A stretch of DNA of 52,378 nt from Kiritimatiellia bacterium (GTDB taxonomy: Bacteria > Verrucomicrobiota > Kiritimatiellia > JAAZAB01): positions 1 to 52,378 of the forward strand of contig JAQUQV010000010.1 in NCBI GenBank assembly GCA_028715905.1. The letters run 5' to 3'. Of this stretch, positions 10,159 to 23,053 are shown piece after piece. A program made the position numbers and the translations under genes. Position 1 is the stretch's first letter. Every line of letters starts with the position of its first letter. The notes under the pieces were generated by a model. The model did not search any database and was not told the origin of the DNA. It saw only the letters and a program-made list of their open reading frames with translations.

Positions 10159-10311
10159 ATGCCAAGAGAAATCATTACCCTGGCGTGCAGTGAATGCAAA
10201 CGGCGCAATTATACGACGACCAAGGATAAGAAGCGGACGCCCGACAGGTTGGAGTTGAAAAAATATTGTCCTTTTGAGCGCAAGCATACCGTTCACCGTG
10301 AAATCCGTTGA
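10159..10311 (+). CDS. rpmG: 50S ribosomal protein L33
   Basis: A 50-residue protein of the large subunit, matching L33 throughout (start [18 protein letters not shown], then [13 protein letters not shown] and KHTVHREIR). It lies between tuf and tRNA-Trp/secE, the usual place for rpmG. The zinc-ribbon form of L33 uses two Cys pairs; here the first pair (Cys10, Cys13) and Cys37 are present but the fourth position is Glu40. Either a neighbouring His (His43) completes the site or zinc is bound weakly or not at all. No strong ribosome binding site is visible. Confidence 0.94.
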   Translation: MPREIITLACSECKRRNYTTTKDKKRTPDRLELKKYCPFERKHTVHREIR

Positions 10312-10423
10312 AGAGCGAGGCGGCGGGGAAACATTTTGACATTGTATTTTGCGCCGGGCAAGCGGGACGGCATGCGCGTGTCCGATGTCTGAAGCAGGAC
10401 GTCCGGCGTCCGGGTTGTGGAAT

Positions 10424-10496
10424 AGGCCAGTAGCTCAATTGGCAGAGTACCGGTCTCCAAAACCGGGTGTTGTGGGTTCGAGTCCCCCCTGGCCTG
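10424..10496 (+). tRNA. tRNA-Trp (anticodon CCA)
   Basis: Acceptor AGGCCAG/CTGGCCT, D-arm GCTCAATTGGCAGAGT, anticodon stem CCGGT/ACCGG with loop CTCCAAA (anticodon CCA), T-loop TTCGAGT. One T-stem pair (T473/C487 by last digits) is mismatched. CCA is not encoded. Its place just before secE-nusG is classical. Confidence 0.95.
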
Positions 10497-10571
10497 CCCC
10501 GTGGACGCCGCCGAATGGCGGCGGCTTGTGATTGCGCGGCGGCCAATAGCGGTGGTGACCGGGAGGCGCGT

Positions 10572-10775
10572 ATGGCGATGAATATTCCGGGAATATTTGA
10601 CAAATTTGCAAGTTTTATCGGCGAAGTCGGCGTTGAACTCAGAAAATCGGCGTGGCCAACCCGGCAAGAGCTGGTTGAATCCACCGTGGTGGTCGTTGTC
10701 TCGGTTGTCATGCTGGCGGTTTTTGTCGGCATCTGCGACCTGATTCTTATGCGGCTGTTGAAACTGATCATTTGA
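10572..10775 (+). CDS. secE: Preprotein translocase subunit SecE
   Basis: The small essential subunit of the SecYEG channel. The 67-residue product is the short, single-span form: a conserved amphipathic segment (VELRKSAWPTRQELVEST, residues about 21-38) followed by one hydrophobic helix of about 25 residues. GGGAGG lies five bases ahead of the ATG at 10572; a second in-frame ATG at 10578 is possible. It lies directly after tRNA-Trp and 29 bases before nusG. SecY is encoded about 24 kb downstream in the spc cluster. Confidence 0.94.
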   Translation: MAMNIPGIFDKFASFIGEVGVELRKSAWPTRQELVESTVVVVVSVVMLAVFVGICDLILMRLLKLII

Positions 10776-10804
10776 ACCCGACCGCAATTTCCAGGAAACG
10801 CACA

Positions 10805-11353
10805 ATGGAAAAACAATGGTTTGTCATTCATACGTTGACCGGGAAGGAAAACAAAGTCAGGGAAAGCCTGTTGCGCCGGATCAAAATTGAGGAAATGGGC
10901 GATCTGGTCGGCGAGGTAACGATTCCTGCCGAAAAGGTTTCGGAGGTGAAAAAGGGCAAAAAAAGCACGCTGACGAGGATGTTTTATCCCGGTTACGTTC
11001 TGATTGAGATTGTCTTGTATGACGATAAAGGCAAGATCAATGAAAAATCCTGGTATTTCGTGAACGACACTCCCGGCGTTATCGGGTTTATCGGCGGCTC
11101 CCGCCCCGTTCCTCTGCAGTCGCGGGAAGTGGAATCAATTCTGTATCAGATTGAAGACAAGAAGGAAAAAGTCAAACCCAAGGTTGTTTTTGAGCCGGGC
11201 GAAACGGTGAAAATCACCGACGGCCCCTTCCTTAATTTCAACGGGATTGTTGAGGAAGTGGATCCGGACAAGGGCAAGTTAAAGGTCTTTGTTTCAATTT
11301 TCGGGCGCACCGCTCCGGTTGAACTGGAATACTGGCAGGTGGAACGGGTTTGA
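10805..11353 (+). CDS. nusG: Transcription termination/antitermination factor NusG
   Basis: Binds the RNA polymerase clamp and links it to Rho or the ribosome. The 182-residue product has the NGN domain (start MEKQWFVIHTLTGKENKV, with MFYPGYVLIEI) and a C-terminal KOW domain (FEPGETVKITDGPF, then GIVEEVDPDKGKLKV). The start at 10805 has AGGAAA upstream; the longer open frame overlaps secE and is not homologous. The length is typical. Confidence 0.96.
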   Translation: MEKQWFVIHTLTGKENKVRESLLRRIKIEEMGDLVGEVTIPAEKVSEVKKGKKSTLTRMFYPGYVLIEIVLYDDKGKINEKSWYFVNDTPGVIGFIGGSRPVPLQSREVESILYQIEDKKEKVKPKVVFEPGETVKITDGPFLNFNGIVEEVDPDKGKLKVFVSIFGRTAPVELEYWQVERV

Positions 11354-11431
11354 TTAATTTTGAAGGGGCAGTGATTTTAAGAGTAGCCACAAAGAGGCGC
11401 AGAGTTTTTTTTGTGGCAAAAAAATAGTTTT

Positions 11432-11520
11432 AATGCATAGGAATTTCAATGTTGTCTATTTTTTGTAGGGGCTTCGCTCGTCGAAGCCCTCTGAAGGGGC
11501 GCGACAAGCACGCCCCCTAC
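11432..11520. repeat. Dispersed composite repeat, copy C
   Basis: AATGCATAGGAATTTCAA (11432-11449) recurs exactly at 46889-46906. It is followed here by a palindromic unit (11464-11520) that begins GTAGGGGC and ends with the complement GCCCCCTAC, with an inner GGGCTTCG/CGAAGCCC stem. The whole lies in the nusG-rplK spacer, so it is transcribed within the operon. Confidence 0.65.
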
Positions 11521-11538
11521 ATGCGAAAAATAACAGTT

Positions 11539-11557
11539 GCCGCCTTTTGGCGGCTTA
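11539..11557 (+). promoter_or_regulatory. Hairpin in the rplK leader
   Basis: GCCGCC-TTTT-GGCGGC (11539-11554) is a perfect 6-bp stem followed by a short T/A-rich stretch. It could be a weak terminator/attenuator or a protein-binding stem ahead of rplK. Which of these applies cannot be told from sequence. Confidence 0.4.
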
Positions 11558-11592
11558 ATTTAAGTTTAACATTTATTTTTGAGGTATAAAAA

Positions 11593-12102
11593 ATGGCGAA
11601 GAAAGTAACGGCGGTCATCAAACTGCAGATTCCGGCCGGGCAGGCCAATCCGGCGCCGCCGGTCGGCCCCGCGCTCGGCCAGCAGGGCGTCAATATCATG
11701 GGCTTCTGCAAGGAATTCAATGCCGCCACCCAGGCCAAGGCCGGCATGATTCTGCCGGTGGTCATCACCGTCTATCAGGATAAAACTTTTTCGTTTGTGA
11801 CGAAAAGCCCTCCGGCGGCAATTCTCATAAAACAGGCCGCCGGACTGGCCAAAGGCTCCGGTGTGCCCAACCGCGACAAGGTCGGCAAGATTACTTCGGC
11901 CCAGGTGATGGAAATCGTAAAAACAAAACTGCCGGACTTGAACACGGCCGACGCGAAACGCGCGGCCCGCCAGATTGAAGGCACGGCCCGCAGTATGGGC
12001 GTGGATGTGGTGGAAAAACTGGAGGAAGCGCAGAAGCCAGAAAGCAGCAGTCAGGCGAAAGTGGAAACAGAAAAAACAAAAACAGTAAGCGCGAAATCTT
12101 AA
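11593..12102 (+). CDS. rplK: 50S ribosomal protein L11
   Basis: L11 of the GTPase-associated centre. The N-terminal part (residues 1-140) matches the family, including [20 protein letters not shown] and [10 protein letters not shown] at the end of the RNA-binding domain. The family is usually near 141 residues; this one is 169 because of a charged, low-complexity C-terminal tail ([20 protein letters not shown] region). GAGGT lies upstream of the ATG. First of the rplKAJL genes, four bases before rplA. Confidence 0.97.
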   Translation: MAKKVTAVIKLQIPAGQANPAPPVGPALGQQGVNIMGFCKEFNAATQAKAGMILPVVITVYQDKTFSFVTKSPPAAILIKQAAGLAKGSGVPNRDKVGKITSAQVMEIVKTKLPDLNTADAKRAARQIEGTARSMGVDVVEKLEEAQKPESSSQAKVETEKTKTVSAKS

Positions 12103-12106
12103 GTTC

Positions 12107-12805
12107 ATGAAAGAGCACGGAAAAAAATACCGCAGTCTGAAAAGCAAGGTTGAGCAGAAACAGTACGCGCTGGGCGAGGCGATCGCGTTCATCAAGGAGA
12201 ACCCGGCCGCAAAATTTGATGAAACCCTGGATATCGCCTTTCGGCTCGGACTTGATTTTAAGAAATCCGAGCTGACGGTGCGCGGCCTGGTGAGTTTGCC
12301 GCACGGCACCGGCAAAAGCGTGAAAGTGCTGGTTTTTGCGTCCGGATCAGCGGCCGAGGCCGCGCGCGCGGCCGGCGCCGACTTTGTCGGCTTTGAGGAC
12401 ATGATTGCGAAAATCCAGGGCGGGTGGCTGGATTTTGACGTGGCGGTCGCCACGGTGGACGCGATGAAGGATGTGCGCAAACTCGGCAAATTTCTTGGCC
12501 CGCGCGGGCTGATGCCGAACCCGAAGACCGGCACGATCACCGACGACGTGGCCGCGGCGGTGAAACAATGCAAGGCGGGGCGGGTTGAATTCCGCATGGA
12601 CCGCCACGGCAACATCATGGTGCCTTTCGGCAAACGTTCCTTTGACGCGCAAAAGCTTGAGGAGAACGCCCGGGCGGTCGTTGGCGCGGTCGTGGCCGCG
12701 CGGCCTGCCGCCGCCAAGGGCATCTTCATAAAGCGCTGCGTGGTCAGTTCAACAATGGGCGTCGGCCTGCCCATACAGCCGCGCGAATTTTCCGCGGCGG
12801 AATAA
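12107..12805 (+). CDS. rplA: 50S ribosomal protein L1
   Basis: Forms the L1 stalk that moves with the exiting tRNA, and in many bacteria represses its own operon. The 232-residue product shows the standard segments: KFDETLDIAFRLGLD, the RGLVSLPHGTGK loop, FLGPRGLMPNPKTGT and the C-terminal SSTMGVGLPI. The start ATG is four bases after the rplK stop, consistent with translational coupling. Length and motif order are normal. No separate L1 operator could be identified in the leader. Confidence 0.97.
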   Translation: MKEHGKKYRSLKSKVEQKQYALGEAIAFIKENPAAKFDETLDIAFRLGLDFKKSELTVRGLVSLPHGTGKSVKVLVFASGSAAEAARAAGADFVGFEDMIAKIQGGWLDFDVAVATVDAMKDVRKLGKFLGPRGLMPNPKTGTITDDVAAAVKQCKAGRVEFRMDRHGNIMVPFGKRSFDAQKLEENARAVVGAVVAARPAAAKGIFIKRCVVSSTMGVGLPIQPREFSAAE

Positions 12806-12818
12806 GAAAGGTTTTTTT

Positions 12819-13346
12819 ATGAGACCGGACAAAATCGCAATGGTGAATGAAATCCGCTCCTGGGTGACGGGGGCCTCGTATTTGATTTTAACCAACTACA
12901 AGGGGATGAAGGTCGGCCAGATCAAGGAGTTGCGCCTGCGCCTCGCAAAACAGAATTCCGCGTTTCACGTGGTCAAGAATAATTTTTTCATGAAAGCCGT
13001 TGCCGATATGCCGGGGATGAAGATGGCCGAACCGCCTGATATTCCCCTGGCCATTGTCTTCGGATCAGGCGACGGCATTTCCATCGCCAAGCTGATTGAC
13101 GATTTTGCGCAGGAACATAAAGTGGCGGCGATCGCGGGCGGTTTTCTGGATGGCCGCCGGTTCTCGGCGGCGGAGTTCGCGCAATTGGTCAAGCTGCCTT
13201 CAAAACTTGAGCTGCTTGGCATGCTTGCCGGCGGATTGGCCGCGCCGGTCCGCGGCCTGGTGTCCGTTATGCGCCAGAAAATGGCCAGCGTGGTGTATGC
13301 CCTGCGGGCGGTTCAGGAGTTAAAGAGTAAATCCAGTAATAAATAG
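12819..13346 (+). CDS. rplJ: 50S ribosomal protein L10
   Basis: The base of the L7/L12 stalk. The 175-residue product has the N-terminal RNA-binding domain ([31 protein letters not shown]) and the C-terminal helix for L7/L12 dimers ([20 protein letters not shown]). AAAGG lies ahead of the ATG. It starts only 13 bases after rplA, so the long rplJ leader that carries the L10 autoregulatory site in enterobacteria is absent here. Confidence 0.96.
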   Translation: MRPDKIAMVNEIRSWVTGASYLILTNYKGMKVGQIKELRLRLAKQNSAFHVVKNNFFMKAVADMPGMKMAEPPDIPLAIVFGSGDGISIAKLIDDFAQEHKVAAIAGGFLDGRRFSAAEFAQLVKLPSKLELLGMLAGGLAAPVRGLVSVMRQKMASVVYALRAVQELKSKSSNK

Positions 13347-13356
13347 GAGATCAGTC

Positions 13357-13800
13357 ATGGCAGATGAAGTTAAAACAGAAAACGTGCAAACACAGGCGAA
13401 CGCTTCCGATGTTAAACTTGAAGGGAAGATGAAGGAATTCATTGACTGGGTTGAAACCATCAGCGTTCTTGAATTATCCCAGCTGGTGAAGGCGTTGGAA
13501 CAGCGTTTTGGAGTGTCGGCCGCCGCGCCGATGATGGCGGTTGCCGGCGTTGCCGGCGGCGGAGCGGGCGGCAAAACCGAAGAGGCGAAAACCGAGTTTA
13601 CCGTTGTGCTGGCGAGCGCGGGCGCGCAGAAAATACAGGTGATCAAGGAAGTCCGCGCGATTACCGGCCTGGGGCTGAAAGAATCAAAAGACCTTGTTGA
13701 AGGCGCGCCGAAGCCGGTTAAAGATGGGGTTTCCAAGGAGGACGCCGCCAAAATCAAGGAAAAACTGGAAGCCGTCGGCGCAAAGGTTGAGATTAAGTAA
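13357..13800 (+). CDS. rplL: 50S ribosomal protein L7/L12
   Basis: The flexible stalk protein that recruits translation GTPases. The 147-residue product has the dimerisation domain ([22 protein letters not shown]), an Ala/Gly/Met-rich hinge (about residues 55-72) and the conserved C-terminal domain ([21 protein letters not shown] through [20 protein letters not shown]). It is about 20 residues longer than usual at the N terminus (a Glu/Asn/Gln-rich stretch before MKEFIDW). AGGAGA precedes the ATG, so the extended start is likely real. Confidence 0.97.
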   Translation: MADEVKTENVQTQANASDVKLEGKMKEFIDWVETISVLELSQLVKALEQRFGVSAAAPMMAVAGVAGGGAGGKTEEAKTEFTVVLASAGAQKIQVIKEVRAITGLGLKESKDLVEGAPKPVKDGVSKEDAAKIKEKLEAVGAKVEIK

Positions 13801-14102
13801 TTTTCAGGGGTATTGCGCCGGATATGTTAAAAACCGCCGCAAATGCAGGGAAGATCGCTTCCCGCCGCGCGGCTGGATGTGGGTGTTTTTTTTAGAGTCA
13901 GCGCTTTTTGCGCGCGCCGCGGCGGAGACTGCCGTAAAAACGTTTCAGTTGCGCGCGGGCAACTTGAACCTGAAATGGAAAGGCGCGCGTTAGAGTTTGA
14001 AGCTCGGAAAAATTCGGCCGCTTGCGGCCGGCGGCCCGCAAGCCGTCCATGAACCTGCAGACGAGAATCTGACAACCTGGTGGTAGCGCAAAGGATATTC
14101 AT
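13801..14102 (+). other. rplL-rpoB spacer, 302 bases
   Basis: No credible gene. It holds GC-rich self-complementary segments, the clearest being GCTTGCGG/CCGCAAGC, an 8-bp stem between about 14023 and 14046, with GGCCGC/GCGGCC overlapping it. In many bacteria this spacer carries an attenuator or RNase III site lowering rpoBC relative to rplJL. That role is possible here but unproven. Confidence 0.4.
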
Positions 14103-17876
<3,774 letters not shown>

Positions 17877-17963
17877 TGTTCGGCCGCGAAGGCATGCGTT
17901 TCGGAAAGTTTTTTAAATTTATTTCTGTCTTTGTTTCATGGCGGAAACTTCAGAGGAGGCAAG

Positions 17964-20900
17964 GTGGAGACAACAGGTTTTCAAAAAAGCCCGGAAGAAG
18001 TAAAGCAGGTTGATTTTGACTCCGTGGGCATCGGGCTGGCGTCCCCGGAATCTATCCGTTCTTGGAGTTTCGGCGAGGTCAAGAATCCCGAGACCATCAA
18101 CTACCGCACTTACAAGCCGGAACGCGGCGGACTTTTCTGTGAAAGAATTTTCGGCCCCCAGCGCGACTGGGAATGCAGCTGCGGAAAATACAAGCGCATC
18201 AAACATAAGGGTGTGGTCTGCGACCGTTGCGGCGTTGAGGTTACGGTTTCCAGGGTGCGGCGCGAGCGCATGGGCCACATAGAGCTGGCCGTGCCCGTGG
18301 CGCACATCTGGTTCAGCAAAAGCATGCCCAGCCGCATCGGCCTGATCATGGACCTTACCGCCCGCGCCCTGGAGCGTATTCTTTATTACGAGGATTATAT
18401 CGTCATTGATCCCGGCAACACTCCCCTCAAGGAAAAACAGATTCTCATGCAGGAGGAATATCGCGAGGCCGTCGCCAAGTACGGCGATAATTTCACGGTC
18501 AAAATGGGCGCGGAAGCGATCCGCGATCTGATGAAGAAGCTTGACCTGAATGAGATAATGCGCAGCCTGGAAAATCAGATGGAACATTCGCGCAGCCAGC
18601 AGACCCGCAAGAAACTCGCGAAGCGGATGAAATTGATTGAGGGCTTGCGGGCCAATAACATGCGCCCGGAGTGGGTGATTATAGAAGTTTTGCCGGTAAT
18701 CCCTCCGGACCTCCGTCCGCTCGTTCCGCTGGAGGGGGGGCGTTTCGCCACCTCCGACCTCAATGACCTTTACCGGCGGGTGATCAACCGCAACAACCGT
18801 CTGAAGAACCTGCTCATGCTGAAAACGCCGGAAGTGATCATCCGCAATGAAAAGCGCATGCTCCAGGAAGCGGTGGATGCCCTGCTGGATAACGGCCGCC
18901 ACGGCCGTCCCGTGGTGGGAACCGGCAACCGTCCCCTCAAGTCGCTCAGCGATATGCTCAAGGGCAAGCAGGGGCGGTTTCGCCAGAATTTGCTCGGCAA
19001 GCGGGTTGACTATTCGGGGCGCTCCGTGATCGTGGTCGGCCCCGAACTGCAGTTGCGGCAATGCGGAATTCCCAAACGCATGGCGCTGGTTCTTTTTGAG
19101 CCGTTTATCATCCGCCGCCTGAAGGAAAAAGGCATTGTGCATACCGTGCGCAGCGCTAAAAAACTGATTGAAACCCAGAGCGACGTGGTCTGGGACGCCC
19201 TGGATGAAGTCATTAAAGGCAAGACGGTGATGCTGAACCGCGCCCCGACCCTGCACCGGCTCAGTATTCAGTCGTTTGAGCCGGTGCTCATTGAGGGCGA
19301 TGCCATCCAGATTCATCCCCTGGTCTGCGCCGCCTTTAACGCCGACTTTGACGGCGACCAGATGGCGGTGCACGTTCCGCTCTCAACCGAGGCCCAGCTT
19401 GAGTCTTACCTGCTGATGATGTCAACGAACAACCTTTTTTCACCCTCCAGCGGCAAGCCGATCACCACTCCCACCCAGGATATCGCGCTGGGCATTTATT
19501 ACATGACCCTCGGTCCGAATTTTTCCAAGGGCGAATCTTTCCCCGCGCAGAGCGGCGGCAAAGTCAATCATCTGCCGATCTTTGCCGATGCGGCCGACGT
19601 CCAATTCGCCTATGATCTCGGGAAGGTCAAGGTGCATACGCCCATCCGCCTGCGCAATCCCGATTACCTGAACAAGACCGTTTACGGAAAATCGGACCAG
19701 CGGGTCATCACCACCACGGTCGGCCGGGTGTTCTTTAACCGAATCTTTCCCCATATGATCGGTTTCATCAACGATACCGTGGTCAAAAAACTGCTCAACG
19801 CGATTATCGGGAAATGTTACCATCTGGCCGGGCGCGCGGAAACGGTCCGCCTCCTGGACGACCTCAAGAAAATCGGGTTTCACTACGCCACGCTGGCCGG
19901 CGTTTCCATCGGTCTTGACGACATGATCGCCCCGGAAAACAAGAAGCCGATCGTCGCCGAGGCGCGCCGCCAGGTCAAGGAAGTGGACAAGCAGTACGAG
20001 CGCGGAATCATAACCGAAGGCGAACGGTACAACAAGATCATTGACATCTGGACCAGAGCGACCGATGAAACCGCCGCCACGATGCTGGGCGAAATGCAGC
20101 GCATGCAGTTTACCGGCAACCCCAACCCGCTTTTCATGATGGTGGATTCCGGCGCGCGCGGCAGCCGGCAGCAGATCCGGCAGCTGGCGAGCATGCGCGG
20201 ACTGATGGCCAAACCTTCCGGCGAGATTATTGAACGCCCGATCGTTTCAAACTTCCGGGAAGGATTGAGCGTGCATGAATATTTCATCAGCACCCACGGC
20301 GCCCGCAAGGGGCTGGCCGATACCGCCCTGAAAACGGCCGATGCCGGCTACCTGACCCGCAAGCTGGTGGACGTTTCCCAGGACGTGATCATTACCGAGC
20401 ACGACTGCAACACCCTCAACGGCATCCGCGTTTCAGCCATTACCGGCGTGGTGGATATACCGATCAGCAAGCGGATCGTCGGCCGCACCGTTCTGGACGA
20501 TATCCGCAATCCGCTGACAAACGAGCTGATCATCGCCGCCGGCCAGGATATCAGCGAGACGGAAGCCGAGCTGATTGAAAAATGCGACATTGATTCAATC
20601 AAAATCAGAAGCGTGCTGACCTGCGAGGCGAAGCGCGGCGTGTGCGCCAAATGTTACGGGCGCGATTTGACCACCGATCACCTGGTTGAACTTGGGACGG
20701 CGGTCGGCATTATCGCGGCCCAGTCCATCGGCGAGCCGGGCACCCAGCTGACCATGCGCACCTTCCATATCGGCGGCGCGGCCAGTTCCAAAGCGGGTCA
20801 GAACGAAATCAGGGCGAAAAACGAAGGCATTATCGGTTTTGAGGACGCGCGGATGGTCAAGGACGCGCAGGGCAATAACATCGTTCTCAACAAACACTGT

Positions 20901-22094
20901 TCGGCCGTTGTCCGCGCCCCGGACGGGCGCGAGCTTGAGCGCCATCTGCTGATGGTCGGGTCAATTATTTCCCTGAATGAAGGCGACAAGGTGGCCAGAG
21001 GCCAGGTGTTTGTGCGCTGGGAACCGCACAGCGTTCCGATCATTGCCGAACACGGCGGAGTTGTCCAGTTCCGCGATTTTGTTGAAAACGTTTCCATGAA
21101 GGTGGAAGTTGACGAAATCACCGGTTTCAAGCGCATCCTGATCCTTGATTACCACGAAGAGCTCCATCCGCAGATACTGGTCAAGGATCAGAAAACACAT
21201 GCGGCTCTGGCAACATACAGCATACCCGCCGGCGCGTATGTTTTTGTCGCCAACGGCGGCATAGTCACGCCCGGCACTGTTTTGGCCAAAACCCCGCGCA
21301 AGGAAGCCAAAACAAAGGATATTACCGGCGGGTTGCCGCGGGTCGCCGAATTGTTTGAGGCGCGCCATCCGAAAGACGCCGCGGAAATATCAAAAATCGC
21401 CGGTATCGTGGAGTTCGGCGGCATTCAGAAGGGCTCCAGAAAAATCATCGTCAAGGATATCGCAACCGGCTCCGCGGAGGAACATATTATTCCGCTCGGC
21501 AAACATATCATCGTGTTCAGCGGCGATCATGTGGAAAAAGGCGAGCCTTTGACCGAGGGGCCGATTGTGCCGCAGGAAATCCTTGAAGTCTGCGGGCCGC
21601 AGGAACTGCAGGAATATCTGGTGAACGAAATCCAGGAGGTCTACCGCCTGCAGGGTGTGGAAATCAACGACAAGCATATTGAAGTCATAGTCCGCCAGAT
21701 GCTGAAAAAAGTCAGAATCACGAATTGCGGCGATACCGAGTTTTTATGGAACGAACTGGTTGACAAGAAACATTTCCATGAAGTCAACCGCCAGGCCATG
21801 CTGGAGGGCAAACACCCGGCGGAGGCCGCGCCGGCCATCCTCGGCGTAACCAAGGCCTCCATTGAAACGGAAAGTTTCATCTCGGCCGCTTCTTTCCAGG
21901 ATACGACCCGCGTGCTTACGACCGCCGCCACGCTCGGTAAAATTGACAAGCTCTACGGGTTCAAGGAGAACGTGATCATGGGCCATCTCATTCCGGCCGG
22001 AGTGGGTTTCCCCTCCAACAGAAAAATCAAGCTGATTGCCATCGGAAAAACCGACGCGCCCGAAACGACGGCGGAAGATAAAGATGAAAAGTGA
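17964..22094 (+). CDS. rpoC: DNA-directed RNA polymerase subunit beta'
   Basis: The 1376-residue catalytic subunit. It has the N-terminal zinc finger ([19 protein letters not shown]), the catalytic [12 protein letters not shown] at residues about 459-470, the trigger-loop region ([15 protein letters not shown]), and the second zinc site ([13 protein letters not shown]). I chose the GTG at 17964 because GAGGAGG lies four to five bases upstream and the homology starts just after. The open frame extends to a TTG at 17931, whose extra residues look spurious. It is followed by rpsL after 92 bases. Confidence 0.97.
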   Translation: METTGFQKSPEEVKQVDFDSVGIGLASPESIRSWSFGEVKNPETINYRTYKPERGGLFCERIFGPQRDWECSCGKYKRIKHKGVVCDRCGVEVTVSRVRRERMGHIELAVPVAHIWFSKSMPSRIGLIMDLTARALERILYYEDYIVIDPGNTPLKEKQILMQEEYREAVAKYGDNFTVKMGAEAIRDLMKKLDLNEIMRSLENQMEHSRSQQTRKKLAKRMKLIEGLRANNMRPEWVIIEVLPVIPPDLRPLVPLEGGRFATSDLNDLYRRVINRNNRLKNLLMLKTPEVIIRNEKRMLQEAVDALLDNGRHGRPVVGTGNRPLKSLSDMLKGKQGRFRQNLLGKRVDYSGRSVIVVGPELQLRQCGIPKRMALVLFEPFIIRRLKEKGIVHTVRSAKKLIETQSDVVWDALDEVIKGKTVMLNRAPTLHRLSIQSFEPVLIEGDAIQIHPLVCAAFNADFDGDQMAVHVPLSTEAQLESYLLMMSTNNLFSPSSGKPITTPTQDIALGIYYMTLGPNFSKGESFPAQSGGKVNHLPIFADAADVQFAYDLGKVKVHTPIRLRNPDYLNKTVYGKSDQRVITTTVGRVFFNRIFPHMIGFINDTVVKKLLNAIIGKCYHLAGRAETVRLLDDLKKIGFHYATLAGVSIGLDDMIAPENKKPIVAEARRQVKEVDKQYERGIITEGERYNKIIDIWTRATDETAATMLGEMQRMQFTGNPNPLFMMVDSGARGSRQQIRQLASMRGLMAKPSGEIIERPIVSNFREGLSVHEYFISTHGARKGLADTALKTADAGYLTRKLVDVSQDVIITEHDCNTLNGIRVSAITGVVDIPISKRIVGRTVLDDIRNPLTNELIIAAGQDISETEAELIEKCDIDSIKIRSVLTCEAKRGVCAKCYGRDLTTDHLVELGTAVGIIAAQSIGEPGTQLTMRTFHIGGAASSKAGQNEIRAKNEGIIGFEDARMVKDAQGNNIVLNKHCSAVVRAPDGRELERHLLMVGSIISLNEGDKVARGQVFVRWEPHSVPIIAEHGGVVQFRDFVENVSMKVEVDEITGFKRILILDYHEELHPQILVKDQKTHAALATYSIPAGAYVFVANGGIVTPGTVLAKTPRKEAKTKDITGGLPRVAELFEARHPKDAAEISKIAGIVEFGGIQKGSRKIIVKDIATGSAEEHIIPLGKHIIVFSGDHVEKGEPLTEGPIVPQEILEVCGPQELQEYLVNEIQEVYRLQGVEINDKHIEVIVRQMLKKVRITNCGDTEFLWNELVDKKHFHEVNRQAMLEGKHPAEAAPAILGVTKASIETESFISAASFQDTTRVLTTAATLGKIDKLYGFKENVIMGHLIPAGVGFPSNRKIKLIAIGKTDAPETTAEDKDEK

Positions 22095-22186
22095 AAAAAA
22101 ATATTATTTGTTGTGGTAATTTCAGGAGAAACTGATATAAATCTCGCCTTTAAGCGCGACGGGAAAAAAATACGAAGGAATGTTTT

Positions 22187-22570
22187 ATGCCGACTATTAA
22201 CCAGCTTGTTCGTTGCGGTCGCAGAAAGGTCAGGTATCGCAGCAAATCGCCGGCCCTTTTCAAGTGCCCGCAGCGCCGCGGAGTTTGCATCGCGGTGCGC
22301 GTGCTGACGCCCAAGAAGCCGAACTCCGCCCTGCGGAAGGTCGCCCGTGTGCGCCTGACGAACGGCGAGGAAGTTACGGCTTACATTCCCGGGGTCGGTC
22401 ATAATCTGCAGGAACACAGTATTGTTCTGGTGCGCGGCGGCCGCGTCAAAGATTTGTCGGGCGTTCGTTATCATATTGTCCGTGGAACGCTGGATGCCTC
22501 CGGCGTGGAAGGCCGGAAACGCGGACGCTCGCAGTATGGCACCAAAAGGCCGAAGGCCGGCGGGCAATAA
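22187..22570 (+). CDS. rpsL: 30S ribosomal protein S12
   Basis: A decoding-centre protein. The 127-residue product is normal in length, with [14 protein letters not shown] holding Lys43 and RVKDL holding Lys88 and Asp89 (the site methylthiolated by RimO in some bacteria). Just after it, position 91 is Ser where nearly all S12 proteins I know have Pro (Pro90 in E. coli numbering without Met). Changes at that Pro are known to alter streptomycin response in model species. AAGGA precedes the ATG. First gene of the str cluster. Confidence 0.97.
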   Translation: MPTINQLVRCGRRKVRYRSKSPALFKCPQRRGVCIAVRVLTPKKPNSALRKVARVRLTNGEEVTAYIPGVGHNLQEHSIVLVRGGRVKDLSGVRYHIVRGTLDASGVEGRKRGRSQYGTKRPKAGGQ

Positions 22571-22579
22571 TGGAGAAAT

Positions 22580-23050
22580 ATGGCGCGAAGACGTAAAGCA
22601 AAAAAACGCGAGATCACGCCGGACCTGAATTACAACAGTCCGCTGGTCGGCAGGTTGATCAAGGGCATCATGCGCTGCGGCAAGCAGTCCACGGCCGCGC
22701 AGATTGTTTACGGCGTCCTGGATCAGATTAAAGAGCAGACCAAGGAGGACCCCTTGGAAGCGTTGATGCGGGCCGTTGATAACATCAAGCCGAAGGTTGA
22801 GGTTAAATCGCGCCGCGTAGGCGGCGCCACTTATCAGGTTCCCGTCGAGGTAAGCGGCGACCGCCAGTTGTCGCTGGCTTTGCGCTGGCTGATCCAGTAT
22901 TCCAATGCCCGCAAGGGCGTTCCGATGCGCAAGGCGCTCGCCCTTGAAATCATGGATGCTTTTAAAAACCAGGGGAATGCCATCAAGAAAAGGGATGATA
23001 CCCATAAAATGGCCCAGGCCAACAAGGCGTTTGCTCATTATAAATGGTAA
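22580..23050 (+). CDS. rpsG: 30S ribosomal protein S7
   Basis: The 156-residue assembly protein of the small-subunit head. Recognised from the N-terminal DLNYNSPLVGRLIKGIMRCGK, the VEVKSRRVGGATYQVPVEV beta hairpin and the C-terminal KRDDTHKMAQANKAFAHYKW. GGAG lies ahead of the ATG. It follows rpsL after nine bases and precedes fusA by three, the classical str order. In E. coli S7 binds the mRNA between rpsL and rpsG to regulate the operon; the nine-base spacer leaves little room for that here. Confidence 0.97.
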   Translation: MARRRKAKKREITPDLNYNSPLVGRLIKGIMRCGKQSTAAQIVYGVLDQIKEQTKEDPLEALMRAVDNIKPKVEVKSRRVGGATYQVPVEVSGDRQLSLALRWLIQYSNARKGVPMRKALALEIMDAFKNQGNAIKKRDDTHKMAQANKAFAHYKW

Positions 23051-23053
23051 TTT

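Noticed and set aside
22115-22150. Possible promoter ahead of rpsL
   Set aside because: A TATAAA is present but no matching -35 box at proper distance.
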